NCBI RefSeq assembly: GCF_003634315.1 | Contig: NZ_RBXL01000001.1 | Location: forward strand, 1,658,501-1,722,500 | Reading direction: 5' to 3' | Source of the DNA: Thiocapsa rosea | GTDB lineage: Bacteria > Pseudomonadota > Gammaproteobacteria > Chromatiales > Chromatiaceae | DNA length: 64,000 nucleotides | Shown: in pieces, positions 1 through 8,573 of the stretch | Layout of the letters: the number at the start of each line of letters is the position of its first letter | How positions within the stretch are numbered: position 1 is the first letter of the stretch | The notes under the pieces: generated by a model | Told to the model about the DNA's origin: nothing | What the model saw: only the letters and a program-made list of their open reading frames with translations | Databases searched by the model: none | Program-made: the position numbers and the translations under genes

Positions 1-1
1 C

Positions 2-1189
2 GGCCCGGCCGCATCGTTGCTCAGCTATCTCAACGTGCCGGCCATCATCAGCGCGGCCGAGGTGACCGACACGGTCGCCATCCACCCCGGCTACGGTTTC
101 CTCTCCGAGAACGCCGATTTTGCCGAGCGGGTCGAGCGCTCCGGCTTCATCTTCATCGGCCCGCGACCCGAGACGATCCGCCTGATGGGCGACAAGGTCT
201 CGGCGATTGCCGCCATGAACAAGGCCGGCGTGCCCTGCGTGCCCGGCTCCGATGGCCCGCTCGACGACAACAAGAAGCGCACCCTCGAGATCGCCCGCCA
301 GATCGGCTATCCCGTCATCATCAAGGCATCCGGCGGCGGCGGCGGCCGCGGCATGCGGGTCGTGCATTCCGAGGCGACCTTGCTGAACGCCATCTCCCTG
401 ACCAAGGCGGAGGCGGCCGCGGCCTTCAACAACGACATGGTCTACATGGAGAAATATCTGGAGAACCCGCGTCATGTCGAGTTCCAGGTGCTCTCCGACC
501 AGCACGGCAACGCCATCCATCTCGGCGAGCGCGACTGCTCGATGCAGCGCCGCCACCAGAAGGTTGTCGAAGAAGCGCCCGCGCCCGGCATCACCGAGGC
601 ACAACGCCGCGAGATCGGCGAGCGCTGCGCGGAGGCCTGCCGCACCATCGGCTATCGCGGCGCCGGCACCTTCGAGTTCCTCTACGAGGATGGCTGCTTC
701 TATTTCATCGAGATGAACACGCGCGTGCAGGTCGAGCACCCGGTCACCGAGATGATTACGGGCGTGGACATCGTCAAAGAGCAGATCCTGATCGCCGCCG
801 GCGAGCCGCTGCGCTACAAGCAGGACGACATCGTGATCCGCGGGCATGCCGTGGAGTGCCGTCTCAACGCCGAGGACTCGGAGACCTTCATGCCGAGCCC
901 CGGCAAGATCACCGAGTTCCATGCCCCGGGCGGCCCCGGCGTGCGGCTCGAAACGCACATCTATACCGGCTACACGGTGCCGCGCTATTACGACTCCATG
1001 ATCGGCAAGCTGATCACCCACGGCGAGGATCGCGAGTCCGCGATTGCGCGCATGTGCAATGCGCTGCGCGAAACCGTAATCGACGGGATCAACACCAACA
1101 TCAAGCTGCAGCGTTCGATCCTGAGAGACGGGGCGTTTCTGGCGGGCGGGGCGAATATCCACTATCTCGAAAAGAAGCTCGGCATGTAG
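2..1189 (+). CDS. accC: Biotin carboxylase subunit of acetyl-CoA carboxylase (5' end missing)
   Basis: AccC carboxylates the biotin on AccB using ATP and bicarbonate, the first step of cytosolic fatty acid synthesis. The reading frame is open from base 2, so the N-terminus lies outside the window. The first visible residues (GPAAS..SYLNVPA) match the region just after the N-terminal Rossmann part of the E. coli protein. Visible hallmarks are [11 protein letters not shown], the glycine-rich ATP-grasp loop [12 protein letters not shown], the catalytic segment [16 protein letters not shown] and the C-terminal INTNIKLQ. About 395 residues are present of a usual ~450. Its stop TAG is followed at 1193 by a degenerate copy of the window's palindromic repeat. 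accB presumably lies upstream, and prmA follows as in other gammaproteobacteria. Confidence 0.97.
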   Translation, partial: GPAASLLSYLNVPAIISAAEVTDTVAIHPGYGFLSENADFAERVERSGFIFIGPRPETIRLMGDKVSAIAAMNKAGVPCVPGSDGPLDDNKKRTLEIARQIGYPVIIKASGGGGGRGMRVVHSEATLLNAISLTKAEAAAAFNNDMVYMEKYLENPRHVEFQVLSDQHGNAIHLGERDCSMQRRHQKVVEEAPAPGITEAQRREIGERCAEACRTIGYRGAGTFEFLYEDGCFYFIEMNTRVQVEHPVTEMITGVDIVKEQILIAAGEPLRYKQDDIVIRGHAVECRLNAEDSETFMPSPGKITEFHAPGGPGVRLETHIYTGYTVPRYYDSMIGKLITHGEDRESAIARMCNALRETVIDGINTNIKLQRSILRDGAFLAGGANIHYLEKKLGM

Positions 1190-1192
1190 GAC

Positions 1193-1274
1193 TGAACCGC
1201 GTGTCGAGCGACATGGGATGTTCGGGGTCAGGCCAGCCTCGGCGCGATTCGATGGTTTGGCGCGACGCGATTCA
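1193..1274. repeat. Palindromic intergenic repeat, degenerate single copy (R00)
   Basis: Left arm TGAACCGCGTGTCGAGCGACATG and right arm GACGCGATTCA match the B-type (GCGTC) arms of the family, with several mismatches inside. It begins four bases after the accC stop codon. Confidence 0.6.
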
Positions 1275-1347
1275 GGGAGGTTAAGGTGATTTCCGGGAAT
1301 AGTCATCCCGACAGCGAGTGCCTGGAAGGCATCGAGTCCTTGATGCC

Positions 1348-1560
1348 GTCACCCTCTCGTCCATGCCTCTTGGGTTCCCCAACCGGACGCAAGACTTCGG
1401 CCCCACACCCGGGTAAGCCGACTTCAGTCGGCCCCCGGGGAGGCGGACTTCAGTCCGCCGTGCGGGCGTGCTCGGGGGGGCCGACTGAAGTCGGCGTACC
1501 CGTGCGGTCGCGGTCGGCGACCTGGACACTGCCGATGTGGCCGAAACGATGATCGAGGCT
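1348..1560. repeat. Dispersed ~210-base repeat with GACTTCAGTC palindromes, copy 1
   Basis: This contains three short palindromic blocks (for example GCCGACTTCAGTCGGC) between about 1409 and 1503. Its flanks on both sides match, in inverted orientation, the region 18478-18691, for example the string around 1526-1560 ending GATGATCGAGG. The end boundaries are estimates by eye. Confidence 0.6.
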
Positions 1561-1614
<54 letters not shown>

Positions 1615-1640
1615 GAGTAAATTTTTTTCCGGATATCACC

Positions 1641-1918
1641 TAAACCGCGTCCAGAGCGACATGCGTCATTTTCACGTTTCGTTCAGCGTTAGGGGCTTCC
1701 TCGATCTTGGCGAGACGCGGTTTAAAAGCAGTGAATGCTTGTGCCGGCTTCGAGGCAGTTGGCTCTCGGGGCAGAATCGGACTCCGCTCGGTCACCACGC
1801 AATATAGTCAACTTTCTATCTTCTTAAACACTTAAATCGCGTCCGCTCCGGCGCATGTGGACTCGTACGAGGTCGAGACCGAATGAACACTGCGCATATC
1901 CTGCGGGACGCGATTTAA
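1641..1918. repeat. Two palindromic intergenic repeats (R1 1641-1725, R2 1832-1918)
   Basis: Both are B-type copies: TAAACCGCGTCCAGAGCG ... GACGCGGTTTAA, and TTAAATCGCGTCC ... GGACGCGATTTAA. They are separated by 106 bases, unlike the 17-23 base spacing of most pairs. R2 ends exactly one base before the prmA ATG, and its GGGACGCGATTTAA end offers GGGA as a Shine-Dalgarno-like element about ten bases upstream of the start. Confidence 0.85.
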
Positions 1919-2821
1919 ATGGGCTGGCTGCAGCTTTCCATCGAGGTCTCGAAGCCGGATGCGGAGCAGATCGCCGCCTTCCTGGAGGATGCCGGCGCTC
2001 TATCCGTGACCCTCGCCGATGCTGCGGACGAGCCTCAGCTCGAGCCTGGGCCGGGGGAAACACCGCTTTGGTCGCAGGTCAAGATCTCGGCGCTGTTCGA
2101 TGCGGATGCCGAGAGCGAGGCATTGGTCGGCCGCTTGGTCGATCAGCTGGCTCGTGAGCATGGCTCCGGTCGTGCCTGCGCGCCTCTTGTCGAGCGGATC
2201 GAGGATCAGGTTTGGGAGCGCGTCTGGCTCGACACCTTCAAGCCGACCCGCTTCGGTCGGCGTCTCTGGGTCTGTCCGCACGGACAGGATCCGGATGATC
2301 CCGAGGCCATCGTCGAGGCCGTCGTCGTTGCGCTGGATCCGGGTCTGGCCTTCGGGACCGGGCATCATCCGACCACCGCGCTTTGCCTGGAGTGGCTCGA
2401 CGGGACCGACCTGGACGGCAAGACGGTCCTGGATTACGGCTGCGGCTCGGGGATCCTGGCGATTGCGGCGCTGCGCTTGGGCGCTGCACGTGCGATCGCC
2501 GTCGACCATGACCCTCAGGCGCTGGAGGCGACGCGGGACAATGCCCTCGCCAACGGGGTCGCCGACCGCCTCGCGATCTACGGACCGGACGAGGTGCCCG
2601 AGCTGATGGTCGACGTGACCGTCGCCAACATCCTCGCCGAGCCGCTGATGTCGCTGGCCCCTCGGCTCGTCGCGTCGCTGCGGCCCGGCGGCGTGCTGGC
2701 CGTCTCGGGCGTACTCGCCAATCAGGTGGAGGGCGTCCGCGCGGCCTATGCCGAACCGATCGCGCTCGCGCCGACACGCCTGCGCGAGGATTGGGCGTTC
2801 ATCTGCGGGACGCGTTTGTAG
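1919..2821 (+). CDS. prmA: Ribosomal protein L11 methyltransferase
   Basis: PrmA trimethylates lysines and the N-terminus of ribosomal protein L11 using S-adenosylmethionine. The 300-residue length is normal. The N-terminal ferredoxin-like substrate domain begins MGWLQLSIEV. A WxxxF segment (WLDTFKPTRFGRRLWVCP) and LDPGLAFGTGHHPTT precede the SAM-binding motif VLDYGCGSGILAIAALRLGA near residue 170. The catalytic-site block VANILAEPL and the C-terminal WAFICG are also present. The ATG at 1919 is chosen because it matches the family N-terminus. It directly abuts the right end of repeat R2. The accC-prmA-dusB-fis order is conserved in gammaproteobacteria. Confidence 0.97.
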   Translation: MGWLQLSIEVSKPDAEQIAAFLEDAGALSVTLADAADEPQLEPGPGETPLWSQVKISALFDADAESEALVGRLVDQLAREHGSGRACAPLVERIEDQVWERVWLDTFKPTRFGRRLWVCPHGQDPDDPEAIVEAVVVALDPGLAFGTGHHPTTALCLEWLDGTDLDGKTVLDYGCGSGILAIAALRLGAARAIAVDHDPQALEATRDNALANGVADRLAIYGPDEVPELMVDVTVANILAEPLMSLAPRLVASLRPGGVLAVSGVLANQVEGVRAAYAEPIALAPTRLREDWAFICGTRL

Positions 2822-2936
2822 GTACGGGGGGGTTGTTCGTTGGCTGGAGCGCGGGGTTCGCTCCGAGGATCCCGACCTCATCCCGGTTCCTTTGAATCGT
2901 TTCGAGGCATTGCTCATCGGACCGGCCGGAGCTGGT

Positions 2937-2971
2937 AGGGTGGACTGCGCTGCGCTTGTACACTCTATCGC
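2937..2971. repeat. Degenerate GGGTGGAC...GTCCACCC hairpin repeat
   Basis: GGGTGGACTGCGCTGCGC followed by a decayed right arm. It resembles the intact hairpin at 36971-37004. It lies in the prmA-dusB gap. Confidence 0.4.
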
Positions 2972-3058
2972 CAGGATCAACGACCTCGCCGGTTTGGAAA
3001 CGAAGGCTCGCTTCGAAACATGCCTGGTTCAATCGCACCGACGGTATCGACTCCTCCC

Positions 3059-4057
3059 ATGCACCGCGCCTTCACCATCGGCCCACACCGATTCGAGAAC
3101 AATCTAATCCTCGCGCCGATGGCCGGGATCAGCGATCGGCCGTTTCGCGTGCTCTGTCGGCGCCTGGGGGCGGGACTTGCGGTCGCCGAAATGGTCTCGT
3201 CGAACACTGCGCTTTGGGGTACGCGCAAGTCGGTGCGGCGGCTGGACTACGCGGGCGAGGCCGGTCCGGTATCGGCGCAGATCGTCGGCGCGGATCCGCT
3301 CGACATGGCCGAAGCGGCCCGGATCAATGTCGACCTTGGCGCCGACATCGTCGACATCAACATGGGTTGTCCTGCGAAGAAGGTCTGCAAACGCGCGGCG
3401 GGCTCCGCGCTGTTGCGCGACGAGGTCCTGGTCGGGCGGATCCTGGAATCGGTGGTCGCTGCGGTCCCCGTCCCGGTCACCTTGAAGATTCGCACCGGCT
3501 GGTCGCCCGAGACCCGCAATGCCGTGCGGATTGCGCAGATCGCGCAGGAGTCCGGGATCGCCGCCTTGACTGTTCACGGGCGTACGCGCGCCTGCAGTTA
3601 CGGGGTGCCCGCCGAGTACGACACGATCCGTGCCATCCGTGCGGCCGTGTCGATACCGCTGATCGCCAACGGCGACATCGCGAGCCCCGAACGGGCGAAA
3701 CAGGTCCTGGACTGCACCGGTGCCGATGCTATCATGATCGGACGCGCGGCCCGGGGGCGTCCCTGGATCTTCCGCGACGTCGCGGCCTACCTAACCTCGG
3801 GTACCCTGCCGGTCGAGCCGCAAAGGCACTGGATCCATGCGCTCCTGCGCGAGCATCTCGATGCCTTGTATCAGTTTTACGGCGCCCATGCCGGCGTGCG
3901 GATCGCACGCAAACACATCTCCTGGTACTGCCGTCACTTACCGGGTGCAGCGGCCTTCAGAGACATCGTCAACGGGACACAAACCCCGGCGGAGCAGTTG
4001 TCGCGGGTCGCCGCGTTCTTCGAGCAATGCCCCGAAACGGAGAATCAAGCAGCATGA
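3059..4057 (+). CDS. dusB: tRNA-dihydrouridine synthase B
   Basis: This FMN-dependent enzyme reduces specific uridines of the tRNA D-loop to dihydrouridine, using NADPH. The start at 3059 (MHRAFTIG) fits the family N-terminus. An upstream in-frame ATG at 3020 would add 13 residues without homology. Visible motifs are the FMN-binding LAPMAGISDRPFR, the catalytic-loop cysteine in DINMGCPAKKVCKRAAGSAL, the VTLKIRTGW strand, the HGRTR motif and GADAIMIGRAARGRPWIF. The Dus C-terminal helical domain follows (HISWYC). About 332 residues. The stop codon overlaps the fis start as ATGA, so the two are translationally coupled, as in E. coli. Confidence 0.97.
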   Translation: MHRAFTIGPHRFENNLILAPMAGISDRPFRVLCRRLGAGLAVAEMVSSNTALWGTRKSVRRLDYAGEAGPVSAQIVGADPLDMAEAARINVDLGADIVDINMGCPAKKVCKRAAGSALLRDEVLVGRILESVVAAVPVPVTLKIRTGWSPETRNAVRIAQIAQESGIAALTVHGRTRACSYGVPAEYDTIRAIRAAVSIPLIANGDIASPERAKQVLDCTGADAIMIGRAARGRPWIFRDVAAYLTSGTLPVEPQRHWIHALLREHLDALYQFYGAHAGVRIARKHISWYCRHLPGAAAFRDIVNGTQTPAEQLSRVAAFFEQCPETENQAA

Positions 4058-4362
4058 ATTCAGTCGCCTTGGACACTGTATCCGAACCGACATCGACGGG
4101 GCTGCACGTGGTGGAGGCGGGTCGCACCGATCCATTGAGCAAGTGTGTGGAGGATGCCCTGCGCTTCTATCTGGAGAACATGGCCGGCCATGACGTGGCC
4201 AACCTTTACGCCCTGGTGCTCGAGGAGGTCGAGCGCCCCATGTTCGAGACCGTTCTGGACCACACCAACGGCAACCTGAGCCACGCAGCGAAGATCCTCG
4301 GCTTGACGCGTGCCACCCTGCGCAAGCGGCTCGCCGCTCACGGGATCGAGCGCGCGCGCTGA
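4054..4362 (+). CDS. fis: DNA-binding protein Fis
   Basis: Fis is a small nucleoid-associated protein that bends DNA and controls rRNA promoters and recombination. The ATG at 4054 overlaps the dusB stop (ATGA) and gives 102 residues (E. coli: 98). The C-terminal helix-turn-helix is clear: [19 protein letters not shown] followed by [12 protein letters not shown]. The N-terminal dimerisation part is typical of the family ([19 protein letters not shown]). Translational coupling to dusB is the usual arrangement. The purH start lies 62 bases downstream, so purH may be cotranscribed. Confidence 0.96.
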   Translation: MNSVALDTVSEPTSTGLHVVEAGRTDPLSKCVEDALRFYLENMAGHDVANLYALVLEEVERPMFETVLDHTNGNLSHAAKILGLTRATLRKRLAAHGIERAR

Positions 4363-4423
4363 ACCCGCATCGTCGGCCGCACCGCCGGCCTCCTTTCAGA
4401 TCATCAGACCCGGATCGACCCAC

Positions 4424-5983
4424 ATGCAATCCATTCATCGCGCCCTGATCAGCGTGTCCGACAAGACCGGCTTGGCCGCTTTCGCCCGCGAGCTTGCAGC
4501 CAAAGGTGTGGAGATTCTCTCCACCGGCGGGACCGCTCGACTCCTGACCGAAGAGGGCATCCCCGTCACCGAGGTCTCGGACTACACCGGCTTTCCCGAG
4601 ATGATGGACGGTCGGGTCAAGACACTGCATCCGCGCATCCACGGCGGAATCCTCGGTCGTCGCGGCGTCGATGATCGGGTCATGCGCGAGAACGAGATCA
4701 AGCCGATCGATCTGGTCGTCGTGAATCTCTACCCCTTCGAGCAGACCGTGGCCGATCCGGCCTGCGACCTGGCCACGGCCATCGAGAACATCGACATCGG
4801 CGGCCCGACGCTGCTGCGCGCCGCGGCCAAGAATCACGCGAGCGTCACCGTGGTGGTCGATTCGGCCGACTACCCGCGCATCGCCGCCCAGATCGCCGAG
4901 CACGGCGGGGTGAGTGAGGCCACGCGCTTCGATCTGGCAGTCAAGGCCTTCGAGCACACCGCCCGCTACGACGGCGCGATCGCGAACCATCTCGGCGCGC
5001 GGCTCGCGACCGACGTGCCCGGTGCCTTCCCGCGCACCCTGAGCCTGCAGCTCGGCCGCAAGCAATCCATGCGCTACGGCGAGAATCCGCATCAGAACGC
5101 GGCCTTCTACGTCGAGTACGGCGACCTGGAAACCAGCATCGCCACCGCCAGCCAGATCCAAGGCAAAGAGCTGTCCTACAACAACATCGCCGATACGGAT
5201 GCGGCGCTCGAGTGCGTGAAGCAGTTCTCCGAGGGTCCGGCGTGCGTCATCGTCAAACACGCCAACCCCTGCGGCGTCGCCCTGGGCGCCAACCTGCTCG
5301 AGGCCTACGAGCGCGCCTACAGCACGGACCCCGAATCGGCCTTCGGCGGCATCATCGCCTTCAACGGCGAACTCGACGGCGAGACCGCCCGAACCATCGT
5401 CGAGCGTCAATTCGTCGAGGTCATCATCGCCCCCCGCGTGACCGCCGAGGCGAGCGCGGCGGTCGCGGCCAAGAAGAACGTCCGTCTGCTCGAATGCGGC
5501 GACTGGGACAGCGAGCTGGTGCATCGACTCGACTTCAAGCGGGTCAACGGCGGGCTCCTGGTCCAGGATGCGGACCTGCGTCTGACCGAGTCGCTGAAGA
5601 CCGTCACCGAGCGCGCGCCGAGCGAGCAGGAGCTGGCTGACCTGCTCTTCGCCTGGCGGGTCGCCAAGTTCGTCAAATCCAACGCGATCGTCTACGGCCG
5701 CGACGCCATGACGATCGGTGTCGGCGCCGGCCAGATGAGCCGTGTGAACTCCGCTCGCATCGCCGCCATCAAGGCCGATCAGGCGGGTCTCGTGGTCGCC
5801 GGCGCCGTCATGGCTTCGGATGCCTTCTTCCCCTTCCGCGACGGGATCGACCAGGCCGCGGCGGCAGGGATCACGGCCGTGATCCAACCCGGCGGCTCCA
5901 TGCGCGATGAAGAGACCATTGCCGCGGCCAACGAGCATGGGATCGCGATGGTCTTCACGGGGATGCGGCACTTCAGGCATTGA
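4424..5983 (+). CDS. purH: Bifunctional AICAR formyltransferase / IMP cyclohydrolase
   Basis: PurH performs the last two steps of IMP synthesis: formylation of AICAR with 10-formyl-tetrahydrofolate, then ring closure. The start at 4424 ([17 protein letters not shown]) matches the family, and length is 519 residues (E. coli 529). The N-terminal cyclohydrolase (MGS-like) domain carries STGGTARLL and [14 protein letters not shown]. The formyltransferase domain contains NPHQNAAFY, the catalytic Lys-His pair in [20 protein letters not shown] and SNAIVYGRD. The TGA stop at 5981 is also the first three bases of repeat R3. purD, the partner pathway gene, follows after one intervening gene. Confidence 0.97.
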   Translation: MQSIHRALISVSDKTGLAAFARELAAKGVEILSTGGTARLLTEEGIPVTEVSDYTGFPEMMDGRVKTLHPRIHGGILGRRGVDDRVMRENEIKPIDLVVVNLYPFEQTVADPACDLATAIENIDIGGPTLLRAAAKNHASVTVVVDSADYPRIAAQIAEHGGVSEATRFDLAVKAFEHTARYDGAIANHLGARLATDVPGAFPRTLSLQLGRKQSMRYGENPHQNAAFYVEYGDLETSIATASQIQGKELSYNNIADTDAALECVKQFSEGPACVIVKHANPCGVALGANLLEAYERAYSTDPESAFGGIIAFNGELDGETARTIVERQFVEVIIAPRVTAEASAAVAAKKNVRLLECGDWDSELVHRLDFKRVNGGLLVQDADLRLTESLKTVTERAPSEQELADLLFAWRVAKFVKSNAIVYGRDAMTIGVGAGQMSRVNSARIAAIKADQAGLVVAGAVMASDAFFPFRDGIDQAAAAGITAVIQPGGSMRDEETIAAANEHGIAMVFTGMRHFRH

Positions 5984-6172
5984 ACCGCGTCCGGCCCGAC
6001 ATGCAGTGTTTTCGTTTCGGCTTGGCCTCGGAGCAACCAACTCACGCCGGAGTCGACGCGGTTCAAGAGATTTTTATTTTTAATGATTTGAACCGCGTCG
6101 ACTCAGAGTTCTCGGGTCACTCCGACATTGATCTACACCATCACCTCCTTGACTGACACAGGACGCGGTTCA
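5981..6172. repeat. Palindromic repeat pair (R3 5981-6065, R4 6089-6172)
   Basis: Two B-type copies with TGAACCGCGTC ... GACGCGGTTCA arms, separated by a 23-base A/T-rich spacer. The left end of R3 supplies the purH TGA stop. The right end of R4 directly precedes the ATG at 6173, and its CAGGACGCGGTTCA end provides an AGGA element nine bases from that start. Confidence 0.9.
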
Positions 6173-6946
6173 ATGGGCATTCATCCGACGGCCATCATCG
6201 AAGAAGGCGCCGAGCTGCATCCCTCGGTCAGTGTCGGCCCCTATTCGATCATCGAGTCCGGGGCCGTCATCGGCGAAGGCTGTCGGATCGAGTCGTGCGT
6301 GCGCATCTTCGGCACGACGCGGATGGGTGCGCACAACCGCGTCTGTCACGGGGCGACGCTCGGCTCGGAGCCTCAGGATCTCGGCTTCAAGCCGGAGCTT
6401 GCGCGCCCGCTCGTGATCGGCGACCACAATCACTTCAAGGAAGGGGTGAACGTCAGTTGCGGCATCAAATCCGAGGCGGGCACACTGATCGGCAGCCACA
6501 ACTACTGGATGGCCTTCTCGCATGCAGGCCATGACTGCATCGTCGGCGACCACAACATCTTCGCCAACACGGCCACGCTCGCCGGTCATGTCGAGGTGGC
6601 GGATCGGACCTTCCTCTCGGGGCAGGTCGCCGTGCATCAATTCTGTCGGATCGGCGCCTACGCGATGGTCGCCGGGGTGACGGGTGTCGCGCAGGACGTG
6701 CCGCCGTTCGCCTTGGTCGACGGTCACCGGGCGCGCATCGTGGGGCTCAACGTGGTCGGCTTGCGCCGCGGCGGTTTCTCGCAGGAGCAGCGCACGCGCA
6801 TCAAGGCCGTCTATCGGCTGGTCTTTCGTTCCGGTCTGCGCTCCGGCGAGGCACTCGCCCGAGCCGAGCAGGAGTATCCCGGACCCGAAACCCAAGCCAT
6901 CGTCCAATTCATTCAGTCGAGCCGACGCGGCGTCGTCTCGTTTTAA
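6173..6946 (+). CDS. LpxA-like acyl-[ACP]-UDP-N-acetylglucosamine O-acyltransferase
   Basis: This is a left-handed beta-helix acyltransferase of the LpxA family, which transfers a 3-hydroxyacyl chain from acyl carrier protein to UDP-GlcNAc in lipid A synthesis. The start at 6173 ([15 protein letters not shown]) matches the family; 257 residues (E. coli LpxA 262). Hexapeptide-repeat units run through the first two thirds ([23 protein letters not shown]). The catalytic-type histidine sits in HAGHDC, and [15 protein letters not shown] and VPPFALVDG resemble LpxA. The helical C-terminal third also fits. It lies outside the usual lpxD-fabZ-lpxA-lpxB cluster, between purH and purD. It may therefore be a paralogue with a different acyl or sugar preference. 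Repeats border both ends. Confidence 0.85.
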   Translation: MGIHPTAIIEEGAELHPSVSVGPYSIIESGAVIGEGCRIESCVRIFGTTRMGAHNRVCHGATLGSEPQDLGFKPELARPLVIGDHNHFKEGVNVSCGIKSEAGTLIGSHNYWMAFSHAGHDCIVGDHNIFANTATLAGHVEVADRTFLSGQVAVHQFCRIGAYAMVAGVTGVAQDVPPFALVDGHRARIVGLNVVGLRRGGFSQEQRTRIKAVYRLVFRSGLRSGEALARAEQEYPGPETQAIVQFIQSSRRGVVSF

Positions 6947-7029
6947 ACCGCGCCGGCTCCAGTGGTCGTGGAATCTGCCGGGGCCGCTCCCATCCAAAAA
7001 CATCGCATGCCGCGCTGGGCGCGGTTTAA
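6944..7029. repeat. Palindromic intergenic repeat, single A-type copy (R5)
   Basis: TAAACCGCGCCGG ... GGGCGCGGTTTAA, 86 bases. The first three bases are the TAA stop of the LpxA-like gene. purD starts 17 bases after the right end. Confidence 0.9.
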
Positions 7030-7046
7030 AAGGTGAAGAGACAGGT

Positions 7047-8342
7047 ATGAAGATCTTGATCGTCGGCAATGGCGGGCGTGAGCATGCCCTTGCCTGGAAG
7101 GCCGCACAATCGCCGCTGGCCGAACACGTTTACGTTGCACCCGGCAACGGCGGGACCGCGCACGAGCCCAAGGTGGAGAATCTGCCGATCGCGGCGGACG
7201 ACGTTCCGGCATTGGTTCGCTTTGCGACCGAGCAGGCAATCGACCTGACCATCATCGGCCCGGAGGCACCGCTGGTCGCGGGTGTCGTCGATGCCTTCAA
7301 GGCGGCCGGCCTGCGCTGTTTCGGACCGACCCGAGACGCCGCTCAGCTCGAGGGCTCGAAGGCCTTCACCAAGGACTTTCTCGCGCATCACAGCATCCCG
7401 ACGGCGTCCTATGGCGTCTTCACCGAAACCGAGCACGCGCTCGCCTATCTGCGTCGGGTCGGCGCACCGATCGTCGTCAAGGCCGACGGGCTTGCCGCGG
7501 GCAAGGGCGTTATTCTGGCCGAGGATCTTGCGACCGCGGAGGCAGCGGTTGAGGATATGCTCGGTGCCGGGCGCTTCGGGAGCGCGGGCAACCGCGTGGT
7601 CATCGAGGAGTTCCTGACCGGCGAGGAGGCGAGCTTCATCGTCATGGTCGACGGTACACACATCCTGCCGCTTGCCACCTCCCAGGATCACAAGGCCCGC
7701 GACGACGGCGACCGCGGACCCAACACCGGCGGCATGGGCGCCTATTCACCGGCGCCGATCGTCACCCCTGAAATCCACGATCGCGTGATGCGCGAGGTGA
7801 TCGAGCCGACGGTCGCCGGACTCGCCGCCGAGGGCATCCATTATGTCGGTTTCCTCTACGCGGGGCTCATGATTGCCGCTGATGGGACGCCCAAGGTGTT
7901 GGAATATAACTGCCGGCTCGGCGATCCGGAGACCCAGCCGCTGCTGATGCGTCTGGAGTCGGACCTGGTCGAGCTGTGTCTCGCCGCGATCGACGGTCGT
8001 CTCGATCAGGTCACGGCCGTCTGGGATCCGCGACCCGCGCTGGGCGTGGTCATGGCGGCCGGCGGTTATCCGGATGGCTACGAAACCGGCCACCCGATTT
8101 CCGGGCTGGGCGCTGCGTTGCCCGCGGACGTCCAGGTCTTTCAGGCCGGCACAAAGGCGGATGGAGCGGAGATCCTGACCAACGGCGGACGTGTCCTTTG
8201 CGTCACTGCACTCGGAGACAGCGTCTCGGCCGCCCAGTCACTGGCCTATCAGGCAGTCGAAAAGATCCGTTGGGAGGGCTGTCAGTTCCGGCGCGACATC
8301 GGCTATCGGGCGATTGACCGCGAGCGGTCGACATGCGCCTGA
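7047..8342 (+). CDS. purD: Phosphoribosylamine-glycine ligase (GAR synthetase)
   Basis: PurD joins glycine to phosphoribosylamine with ATP, the second step of purine synthesis. The start at 7047 (MKILIVGNGGREHALAWK) is the canonical N-terminus, and 431 residues matches the family. ATP-grasp features are visible: IIGPEAPLVAGVVD, CFGPTRDAAQLEGSKAF, VVKADGLAAGKGVI, EEFLTGEEASFIVMVDG, QDHKARDDGDRGPNTGGMGA and YNCRLGDPETQ. The C-terminal part (PALGVVMAAGGYP) is complete. purH lies upstream with only the LpxA-like gene between them. Nothing else nearby belongs to the pathway. Confidence 0.97.
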   Translation: MKILIVGNGGREHALAWKAAQSPLAEHVYVAPGNGGTAHEPKVENLPIAADDVPALVRFATEQAIDLTIIGPEAPLVAGVVDAFKAAGLRCFGPTRDAAQLEGSKAFTKDFLAHHSIPTASYGVFTETEHALAYLRRVGAPIVVKADGLAAGKGVILAEDLATAEAAVEDMLGAGRFGSAGNRVVIEEFLTGEEASFIVMVDGTHILPLATSQDHKARDDGDRGPNTGGMGAYSPAPIVTPEIHDRVMREVIEPTVAGLAAEGIHYVGFLYAGLMIAADGTPKVLEYNCRLGDPETQPLLMRLESDLVELCLAAIDGRLDQVTAVWDPRPALGVVMAAGGYPDGYETGHPISGLGAALPADVQVFQAGTKADGAEILTNGGRVLCVTALGDSVSAAQSLAYQAVEKIRWEGCQFRRDIGYRAIDRERSTCA

Positions 8343-8403
8343 TGTGTCGCTGGACCTCGCCCGACAACTTAACGCGCCACGTCATGGCGTACTTGCCGAC
8401 CGA

Positions 8404-8532
8404 TCAGGGTTCAGTGCGCCCGGACTGGACCTGCCTCTCGGGCTGCACCGGGTAGAAGGTCTTATCGAACAGTTGCTCGGTGCTGTAGGGGCATTGGTCC
8501 GGAAAGGTGCTGGACGGCAGACAGCTTTCGTC
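8404..8532 (-). pseudogene. Possible 3' remnant of an unidentified gene
   Basis: Read on the minus strand this 42-codon stretch looks protein-like (PDQCPYSTEQLFDKTFYPVQ) and ends in TGA at 8404. It is closed upstream by TAA and TGA at 8533-8538, with no start codon. It sits between purD and the downstream end of the AAA ATPase gene. I do not recognise the parent protein, and the call rests only on residue composition. Confidence 0.25.
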
Positions 8533-8573
8533 TTATCAGCGGTGTGCCGACACCCCGGACGTGCCCTCGGGGC

